Under the pieces are notes generated by a model. That model was not told where the DNA came from and searched no databases. It saw only the letters and a program-made list of their open reading frames with translations. From Pseudomonadota bacterium (GTDB taxonomy: Bacteria; Pseudomonadota; Alphaproteobacteria; Rhizobiales; Xanthobacteraceae), in the NCBI GenBank assembly GCA_023390695.1, contig JAEWCJ010000119.1, forward strand, positions 1 through 12,268: a DNA stretch of 12,268 bases, in the 5' to 3' direction. Positions 7,396 through 12,268 of the stretch are shown here, in pieces. The position numbers and the translations under genes were made by a program. How positions within the stretch are numbered: the first letter of the stretch is position 1; the number at the start of each line of letters is the position of its first letter.

Positions 7396-9559
7396 GTCCC
7401 GACAGGCTCGGATTGGTCATGAAGTATTTCTGGGCGTTGAACGGCTCCTCGCCCTTGCCCGGCCTTATGCGGCTTGCCGTGCCATCAGGCAAGACCATCC
7501 AGCTCTGCTCGTTGTCCTTGAAGTTGACGACCATGATCTGGTCGAGGACTTGCTCATGCACGGTCGGATTGGTCATGGGGCACAGCACCTCGACCCGCCG
7601 GTCCAGATTGCGCGGCATCAGATCCGCGGAGGAAATATATACCGTCGCCTTCGGATGCGGCAGGCCGTGCCCGCGGCCGAAACAATAGATGCGCCCGTGC
7701 TCGAGAAAGCGTCCGACAATCGACTTGACGCGGATGTTGTCGGACAGGCCGGGCACGCCCGGCCGCAGGCAGCAGATGCCGCGCACCACGATGTCGATGT
7801 TCACCCCCGCCTGCGAGGCTTCGTACAGCAGGTCGATGATGTCGGCATCGACCAGCGCATTCATCTTCATCCAGATCGCCGCCGGCTTGCCGGCTTTGGC
7901 AAAGCCGATTTCCTGCCGGATATGCTCGCTGATCCGTTGCCGCAACGTGAGCGGCGACACCGCCATCAGCTCGAGCTCGACCGGCTCCGCGTAACCCGTG
8001 ATGAAATTGAACACGCGGGCGACGTCCTGCGCGATCACCGGATCTCCGGTGAAATACGACAGGTCGGTATAAATGCGCGCGGTGATCGGATGATAGTTTC
8101 CGGTGCCGACATGCACATAGGACGCCAGTTCCCGGGCCTCGCGCCGCACCACCAGCGACAGCTTGGCATGCGTCTTCAGTTCGACGAAGCCATAGACGAC
8201 CTGCGCGCCGGCTCGTTCGAGATCGCGCGCCCAGCGGATATTGGCCTCCTCGTCGAAGCGCGCCTTCAATTCGACCAGGGCCGTCACCGACTTGCCGGCT
8301 TCGGCGGCTTCGGCCAGCGCCTTCACGATCGGCGATTCCGCCGAGGTGCGGTAGAGCGTCTGCTTGATCGCGATCACATCGGGATCGCGCGCCGCCTGTT
8401 GCAGGAACTGCACCACCACATCGAATGATTCGTAGGGATGGTGGACGATGAAGTCCTTCTGCCGGATGGCAGCGAAACAGTCGCCGCCATGATCGCGGAT
8501 GCGCTCCGGAAAGCGCGGATTGTACGGCACGAACAGAAGGTCGGGCCGGTCGATGGCAACCAGTTCCTTGAGGTCGTTCAGCGCCAGCATGCCGTCGGCC
8601 AGAGCGCCTTCGACGATGAACGTGTCGTTGTCCTCCACGCCCATGGCGCGCTGCACGAAGCGGCGCAATTCCATCGGCATGTCGTCCTCGATCTCGAGCC
8701 GGATCACCGACCCGCGGCGGCGGCGCTTCAGCACACTTTCGAACGAACGCACGAGGTCTTCCGCCTCTTCCTCGATCTCGATTTCGGAATCGCGGATGAC
8801 GCGGAAGGCGCCCTGCCCGTTCATCGCGTAGCCGGGGAAGAGCTGGTCCATGAACAGATAGGTCGCATGCTCCAGCATGATCACGCGCAGCGGCTCGCCA
8901 TCCTGCTTCGGCAGATGGACGAAGCGTTCGATCTTGTGCGGAACGCGGATCAGCGCGTTCATCGCCTTGCCGTCGCTGATCCGCGACAATTGCAGCGCGA
9001 TGGTGAAACCGAGATTGGGAATGAACGGGAAAGGATGCGCCGGGTCGATGGCGAGCGGCGTCAGCACGGGAAAGATGTGATGCAGGAAATACTGCTCGAG
9101 CCACGCCTTTTCCTGTTTGGTGACACTCTGCGTATCGACAATGACGATGCCCTGGTCGGCGAGATCGCCGCGCAGCGCGCGCCAGCGCCCCAGTTGATCG
9201 CGCGCCAGACCCGCAACCACTTCACCGATCTTCGCCAGTTGCTCGGACGGCGTCAGCCCGTCGGGGCTGCGGTCGGTGATACCTTCGCGCACCTGCCCCT
9301 TGAGGGCGGCGACGCGGACCATGAAGAATTCATCGAGGTTGTTGGCCGAAATCGACAGAAACCGCAGCCGTTCCAGCAGCGGATGGTTCGGGTTGTCGGA
9401 TTCGTTGAGGACACGCCGGTTGAAATGCAGCCAGGACAATTCGCGGTTGATGAACCGGTCGGGACTCTGGAACAGAGCCGAATCGGGCCGCCCGCCGGCC
9501 GCCGTAGCCGAGGATTCTGCTTTCAACACAATGGCTTCGCCGCGCTCAATCATGGACAT
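7337..9559 (-). CDS. ppk: Polyphosphate kinase 1
   Basis: Reversibly transfers the terminal phosphate of ATP to inorganic polyphosphate, usually at the inner face of the membrane. The protein has 740 residues against 688 in E. coli, much of the difference being an N-terminal extension before [16 protein letters not shown]. His464 in [15 protein letters not shown] matches the autophosphorylated His435 of E. coli, and His621 in [10 protein letters not shown] matches His592; the spacing of 157 residues is identical. [17 protein letters not shown] and [11 protein letters not shown] are further family signatures. ATG 9559 and ATG 9553 are both plausible starts: GAGG lies 4 bases before the first and 10 before the second. 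The C-terminus is basic ([11 protein letters not shown]) because it overlaps the basic start of ppx. A Pho box lies 45 bases upstream. The 92-base gap to hdaA is larger than other gaps in the block. Confidence 0.97.
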   Translation of the reverse strand: MSMIERGEAIVLKAESSATAAGGRPDSALFQSPDRFINRELSWLHFNRRVLNESDNPNHPLLERLRFLSISANNLDEFFMVRVAALKGQVREGITDRSPDGLTPSEQLAKIGEVVAGLARDQLGRWRALRGDLADQGIVIVDTQSVTKQEKAWLEQYFLHHIFPVLTPLAIDPAHPFPFIPNLGFTIALQLSRISDGKAMNALIRVPHKIERFVHLPKQDGEPLRVIMLEHATYLFMDQLFPGYAMNGQGAFRVIRDSEIEIEEEAEDLVRSFESVLKRRRRGSVIRLEIEDDMPMELRRFVQRAMGVEDNDTFIVEGALADGMLALNDLKELVAIDRPDLLFVPYNPRFPERIRDHGGDCFAAIRQKDFIVHHPYESFDVVVQFLQQAARDPDVIAIKQTLYRTSAESPIVKALAEAAEAGKSVTALVELKARFDEEANIRWARDLERAGAQVVYGFVELKTHAKLSLVVRREARELASYVHVGTGNYHPITARIYTDLSYFTGDPVIAQDVARVFNFITGYAEPVELELMAVSPLTLRQRISEHIRQEIGFAKAGKPAAIWMKMNALVDADIIDLLYEASQAGVNIDIVVRGICCLRPGVPGLSDNIRVKSIVGRFLEHGRIYCFGRGHGLPHPKATVYISSADLMPRNLDRRVEVLCPMTNPTVHEQVLDQIMVVNFKDNEQSWMVLPDGTASRIRPGKGEEPFNAQKYFMTNPSLSGRGKSLKESPPRRLTRRQDR

Positions 9560-9600
9560 TCCGCCTCACTGCCGCCACCCTGGTCCGCTTCTGGACCTGG

Positions 9601-9606
9601 TTTATG
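9601..9606 (-). promoter_or_regulatory. ppk: Candidate -10 element of the ppk promoter
   Basis: On the minus strand, CATAAA lies about 9 bases past the second Pho repeat, roughly the position expected for a -10 hexamer when PhoB replaces -35 recognition. It matches four of six consensus bases. Transcription would begin near 9594, giving a leader of about 35-40 bases. A small inverted repeat, GGTCC (9582-9586) with GGACC (9593-9597), falls in the leader; no role is claimed for it. Confidence 0.4.
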
Positions 9607-9632
9607 ACGGAGCGATGACGCCCGCATGACAG
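9604..9632 (-). promoter_or_regulatory. ppk: Tandem Pho box (three PhoB half-sites) upstream of ppk
   Basis: Read on the minus strand there are three 7-base direct repeats, CTGTCAT (9632-9626), GCGTCAT (9621-9615) and CCGTCAT (9610-9604), each separated by exactly 4 bases. This reproduces the 11-base repeat of the PhoB binding site (CTGTCAT, 4-base spacer, CTGTCAT); the first repeat is a perfect consensus half-site and the other two keep GTCAT. The site lies between the hdaA stop and the ppk start, oriented toward ppk, with a suitable -10 candidate next to it. The E. coli ppk operon is also under PhoB control. Binding has not been shown here. Confidence 0.75.
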
Positions 9633-9651
9633 TCATTCTGGCACAAATCGC

Positions 9652-10326
9652 TTAAAGCGCGGTGTCCCTCAGCAGTTCCGCCGCCAGCGCGCGGTTAACC
9701 GGGCGTTTGCGCCGCAGGGCCTCCTCATCGAGCAGAGCCACCACCGCACGCGCCGCCGCGAAGGACCGCTCGATGCGGGTGAGCAGATAGCCGACCAGGC
9801 TTTCGTCCACCGCCAGTTGGCGGTCGGCGAACAGCTTGACGGTCACCGCCCGCAGCAAGGCGTCGTCCGGCGGGGTGAGCACGACCGCCGGGATCGCCCG
9901 CAGCCGCGAAGCGAGATCGGGCAGCGCGACAGTCCATTGCGTCGGCGGCGTGCGCGCGGTCAGCAGCAGCCAGCCGTCATCCTGGCGCGCCAGATTCAAC
10001 AAATGAAACATGGCGCGTTCGTCGAGCCCGTCATCGGCGATGTCTTCGACCACCAGCGCGCCGGTCGCCAGCGCCGACGGCAGATGCGTTTCCGGCAAGG
10101 CGCGCGCCGAGAGGAAACGGGCGCCCGATTGTGCCGCCCAGATCGAGGCCAGATGACTCTTGCCGGACCCCGCCGGGCCGGCGAGCGCGATCGCGCGGTT
10201 TGGCCAGTCGGGCCAGCGCTCGATCATCGCCAGGGCGGCGTCATTCGAGGGCCCGACCAGAAAATCGTCGCGCGTCAGGCTTTCGGTGTGATCGAGCGCA
10301 AGCGCAAGCTGGCGCGGAACGGACAT
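9652..10326 (-). CDS. hdaA: DnaA regulatory inactivator HdaA (DnaA-related AAA+ protein)
   Basis: A 224-residue DnaA-like AAA+ protein without the DNA-binding domain. With the replication clamp it stimulates ATP hydrolysis by DnaA and so prevents re-initiation of replication. The N-terminus carries QLALAL (residues 6-11), a match to the clamp-binding hexapeptide of Hda (QLSLPL in E. coli). Walker A is GPAGSGKS (50-57) and Walker B is LVVED (91-95); LLLTART and LPDLASRLR resemble the sensor 1 and arginine-finger regions. The start MSVPRQLALAL at 10326 fits the family; ATG 10335, one base after the stop of the upstream permease gene, would add three residues. A longer frame reaching 10449 only shadows the permease gene. 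The tight junction indicates co-transcription with the permease. Confidence 0.93.
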   Translation of the reverse strand: MSVPRQLALALDHTESLTRDDFLVGPSNDAALAMIERWPDWPNRAIALAGPAGSGKSHLASIWAAQSGARFLSARALPETHLPSALATGALVVEDIADDGLDERAMFHLLNLARQDDGWLLLTARTPPTQWTVALPDLASRLRAIPAVVLTPPDDALLRAVTVKLFADRQLAVDESLVGYLLTRIERSFAAARAVVALLDEEALRRKRPVNRALAAELLRDTAL

Positions 10327-10336
10327 GCCCGACATC

Positions 10337-11467
10337 TCAGCCCGGCTGATCGCCGGTGTAATAGGAACTCGCGCGATATTGCCTGACCAGGAAGCGCACC
10401 AGCACGCCGATGGCGGCGGCAATCGGCACCGCGACCAGCAGGCCGACAAATCCGAACAGCACGCCGAAGGCGAGCAGCGCGAACATCAGCCAGACCGGAT
10501 GCAGGTTGGTTTCCTTACCCACGAGATAAGGCTGCAGGAAGTTGCCTTCCAGGAACTGGCCAATCCCGAAGATGCCGGCGGTGGCGATAACCCAGATCCA
10601 TTCCGGCCAGAATTGCGCCAGCGCCACGCCGGTCGCCAGCAGGAAACCGATCATCGTGCCGATATACGGCGCGAAGCTGAGAAACGCCGCGGTCATGCCG
10701 ATCAAAAGGCCGAAATTCAGGCCGATCGCGATCAGCGCCACCGAATAGAACACGCCCAGTATCAGGCAGACGATCGCCTGTCCACGAACGAATCCGGCAA
10801 TGGCCGAATCCATTTCACGGAACAGCTCATGCACGGTGTCACGGTGATGAACCGGAATCAGGCTGTCGATGGCGCCGACCATGCGGTCCCAGTCGAGCAA
10901 GAGGTAGAAGGCGACGATCGGCGTGATGACGAGAATGGACAGGATGGAGACCAGCGCCTTGCCGCCCGACCATAGCGAGCCGAGGAAGCTCGTGATCCAG
11001 CCGGCGGCCGTGGCGGCGACGGTGCCGAGCGACTTCTGCGCCTCCGGCAGCTTCTCCTCCACATAGGTACCGAGCCAGGTCTGGTTGGATTGCTGGATCA
11101 GCGTACGGATACGCTCGATCAGTTCCGGCAGACGCTGCATGAAATTGCTGATCTGCTCGCCGAGCACCGGCACCACCAGAATGATCGCCAGGACCAGCGC
11201 GATGGCGAAGGCGATCACGATGATGACCGCGGCCCACGCGCGGCTGAGGCCGATCCGCTGCAGCCGCTTCACCAGCGGATCGAGCAGATAGGCGAGCGCG
11301 AGGCCGGCGACGAAGGGCAGCAGCACGTCGCTGAGCAGCCACAGCAGCGCGATGAAGACGACGAGCGCGCCGGTCCAGAAGATTAGCTGGCGCTTAAGAC
11401 TGATTTGGCCGGAGACCCCGCCTTGCCCTGTGGCGGTGCCGGAGGAGCCACGTTTCACATTTGCCAT
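10337..11467 (-). CDS. AI-2E family transporter (PerM/YdiK-type permease)
   Basis: A 376-residue inner-membrane protein of the family once linked to autoinducer-2 export (TqsA), which also contains Na+/H+ antiporter-like and unassigned members; the substrate here cannot be inferred. After a polar N-terminus (about 25 residues) there are two hydrophobic segments (FWTGALVVFIALLWLL and FVAGLALAYLL), a third (AVIIVIAFAIALVLAIILVV), a long amphipathic linker rich in charged residues (about 110-165), and then several further segments to the C-terminus. The diagnostic family end region is present: LVGKETNLHPVWLMFALLAF followed by GFVGLLVAVPIAAAIGVLVRF. AGGGA lies 8 bases before the ATG. The gap to the upstream phosphatidyltransferase gene is 29 bases, and the stop is one base from the alternative hdaA start, so the three genes look like one operon. 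Its position next to hdaA is, as I recall, conserved in related genomes. Confidence 0.9.
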   Translation of the reverse strand: MANVKRGSSGTATGQGGVSGQISLKRQLIFWTGALVVFIALLWLLSDVLLPFVAGLALAYLLDPLVKRLQRIGLSRAWAAVIIVIAFAIALVLAIILVVPVLGEQISNFMQRLPELIERIRTLIQQSNQTWLGTYVEEKLPEAQKSLGTVAATAAGWITSFLGSLWSGGKALVSILSILVITPIVAFYLLLDWDRMVGAIDSLIPVHHRDTVHELFREMDSAIAGFVRGQAIVCLILGVFYSVALIAIGLNFGLLIGMTAAFLSFAPYIGTMIGFLLATGVALAQFWPEWIWVIATAGIFGIGQFLEGNFLQPYLVGKETNLHPVWLMFALLAFGVLFGFVGLLVAVPIAAAIGVLVRFLVRQYRASSYYTGDQPG

Positions 11468-11496
11468 GCGCGCAGTCCCTGCCCGTCCCGCTTACG

Positions 11497-12060
11497 TCAG
11501 TGCCCGGCTCCGTTCGAACCGACATGACGGATCCATTCCGCGACATAGAAGGCGATCGAGAGCAAGGTCAAGACGGCGACCAGGCCGATCGAGACCGGCA
11601 GCAGCCAGCCCGCGTCAAACCGGAAGGCCAGCGCCGCCAGTACCAGACAGGCCAGGAAAATCTGCGCAACGGTGTTGGCCTTGGACACCGGATGCGGCTT
11701 CATGCGCATCGGCTTGCCGATCAGCCAGGTCAGCATCACCGCGCCGATGATCATGATGTCGCGTGACACCACCAGAATAACCAGCCAGCGCGGAATCACC
11801 TCGGTGATCCCGAGCGCCACGTAGATCGAAACGATGAGCGCCTTGTCGGCCAGCGGGTCGAGATAGGCGCCGAGTTCGCTCGCCATGTTGAAGCGCTTGG
11901 CGAGGAAGCCGTCCACGGCGTCGCTCACCCCCGCGACCAGGAACAGCACGAATGCGCCCATCATTTCGCCGGCCGTGATCGTCCAGACGATCAGCGGAAC
12001 GCAGAGGATGCGCGCAAGTGTAATGAGATTGGGAATACTCAAACCAGATAGCCCCGGCAT
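11497..12060 (-). CDS. CDP-alcohol phosphatidyltransferase, probably cardiolipin synthase-like (or PgsA-like)
   Basis: An integral membrane enzyme that moves a phosphatidyl group from CDP-diacylglycerol to an alcohol acceptor. The 187-residue protein has the CDP-alcohol phosphotransferase motif with exact spacing: Asp47, Asp50-Gly51, Ala54-Lys55 (Arg is usual at position 55), Gly64, Asp68 and Asp72. The N-terminal SIPNLITLARILCVPLIV and several hydrophobic helices fit the family. The later sequence (SRDIMIIGAV, then KPHPVSKANTVAQI) resembles mitochondrial-type cardiolipin synthase more than E. coli PgsA, which has ARE and GKVKTTAQ at these places. ATG 12060 is preferred: SGLSIPNLIT is the usual family start, and a TATACT -10 candidate lies 35 bases upstream. 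A GTG at 12147 would add 29 residues with no family character and leave 23 bases before purM. It is the first gene of the minus-strand block. Confidence 0.88.
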   Translation of the reverse strand: MPGLSGLSIPNLITLARILCVPLIVWTITAGEMMGAFVLFLVAGVSDAVDGFLAKRFNMASELGAYLDPLADKALIVSIYVALGITEVIPRWLVILVVSRDIMIIGAVMLTWLIGKPMRMKPHPVSKANTVAQIFLACLVLAALAFRFDAGWLLPVSIGLVAVLTLLSIAFYVAEWIRHVGSNGAGH

Positions 12061-12170
12061 CGGGCGGCCGACGGGAACCGGCCGCGTTTCGGGCAGTATA
12101 TAACGTCCATCAAGCCATTGCGCGCAATGCGATTTCCACGTAACCACCGGGCAAATAACAGGGAACCCGC
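12061..12170. promoter_or_regulatory. Divergent promoter region, phosphatidyltransferase / purM
   Basis: This 110-base region separates two divergent starts. TATACT on the minus strand (12100-12095) is a good -10 candidate for the phosphatidyltransferase, and TATAAC on the plus strand (12099-12104) overlaps it and could serve purM; no clear -35 was found for either. A 14-base perfect palindrome (12116-12129) covers the place where the minus-strand -35 would sit. AGGGA at 12159-12163 is the purM ribosome binding site. No riboswitch is seen. Confidence 0.5.
12116..12129. repeat. 14-base perfect palindrome, candidate operator
   Basis: CATTGCGCGCAATG reads identically on both strands, with a central CG. 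It sits about 28-41 bases upstream of the predicted transcription start of the minus-strand operon, where a regulator could block or aid RNA polymerase. The regulator is unknown, and chance occurrence in GC-rich DNA cannot be excluded. Confidence 0.45.
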
Positions 12171-12268
12171 ATGGCTGATAACGGGCGCGGCCTGACCTAT
12201 GCCGGCTCCGGTGTCGATATCGACGCCGGCAACCGCATGGTCGACATGATCAAACCGCTGGTCCGGGC
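12171..12268 (+). CDS. purM: Phosphoribosylformylglycinamidine cyclo-ligase, N-terminal fragment (runs off the right edge)
   Basis: PurM (AIR synthetase) closes the imidazole ring in the fifth step of purine synthesis, using ATP in the cytosol. About 32 residues are visible, beginning [20 protein letters not shown] and continuing [12 protein letters not shown]. The [23 protein letters not shown] pattern is the typical start of PurM. AGGGA lies 7 bases before the ATG. The catalytic and ATP-binding regions are outside the window. It is divergent from the phosphatidyltransferase operon, and purN would be expected just downstream in related genomes. Confidence 0.93.
   Translation, partial: MADNGRGLTYAGSGVDIDAGNRMVDMIKPLVR

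Noticed and set aside
8438..9607. Plus-strand open frame opposite the first half of ppk
   Set aside because: It has no domain, and the ppk frame carries continuous family similarity.
10327..10449. Longer hdaA start at 10449
   Set aside because: The added residues (Cys-, Trp- and Arg-rich) are the permease gene read in another frame; Hda proteins start just before the QLALAL clamp motif.
1..12268. CRISPR arrays, tRNA or rRNA genes, insertion sequences, prophage or toxin-antitoxin genes
   Set aside because: None was seen on reading; gaps between genes are all under 140 bases and hold only the elements listed.

Overview
The window is GC-rich, densely coded DNA, most likely from the chromosome of an alphaproteobacterium of the order Hyphomicrobiales (Bradyrhizobium/Rhodopseudomonas/Xanthobacteraceae type). 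The evidence is the set and order of genes (purM, a CDP-alcohol phosphatidyltransferase, an AI-2E family permease, hdaA, ppk, ppx, rnd, aspS), the alphaproteobacterial form of Hda and AspRS, and an intergenic REP-like palindrome of a kind common in these genomes. The lineage call is inference from recognised proteins; no database was searched.

Layout, left to right. Positions 1-544 (minus) hold the N-terminal third of aspS. A 133-base divergent spacer leads to a plus-strand pair: a thiamine-diphosphate enzyme of the acetolactate synthase/benzoylformate decarboxylase superfamily (678-2369), then, 9 bases later, rnd (2379-3530), encoding ribonuclease D. A 111-base gap holding a double-hairpin REP-like repeat separates rnd from an oligopeptidase B-like serine peptidase (3642-5711, plus), which converges on ppx with only 13 bases between the stop codons. 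The rest, apart from the last gene, is a minus-strand block read from right to left: a cardiolipin synthase/PgsA-type phosphatidyltransferase (12060-11497), an AI-2E family permease (11467-10337), hdaA (10326-9652), ppk (9559-7337) and ppx (7395-5725). At the right edge purM starts on the plus strand (12171 onward), divergent from the phosphatidyltransferase.

How the genes work together. Ppk makes polyphosphate and Ppx degrades it. The two genes overlap by 59 bases, and a three-repeat Pho box with exact 11-base periodicity lies just upstream of ppk, suggesting that phosphate starvation switches on the pair independently of the hdaA operon above it. HdaA is the DnaA inactivator that acts with the DNA sliding clamp. 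The other genes are housekeeping functions (tRNA charging, RNA processing, purine synthesis, phospholipid synthesis) next to two genes that look like additions to the core cluster: the thiamine-diphosphate enzyme and the peptidase.

Nothing here looks like a new multi-gene system. The best leads are the Pho box at ppk, the altered substrate-pocket residues in the oligopeptidase B-like enzyme, the mitochondrial-type cardiolipin synthase signature of the phosphatidyltransferase, and a 14-base perfect palindrome between that gene and purM.
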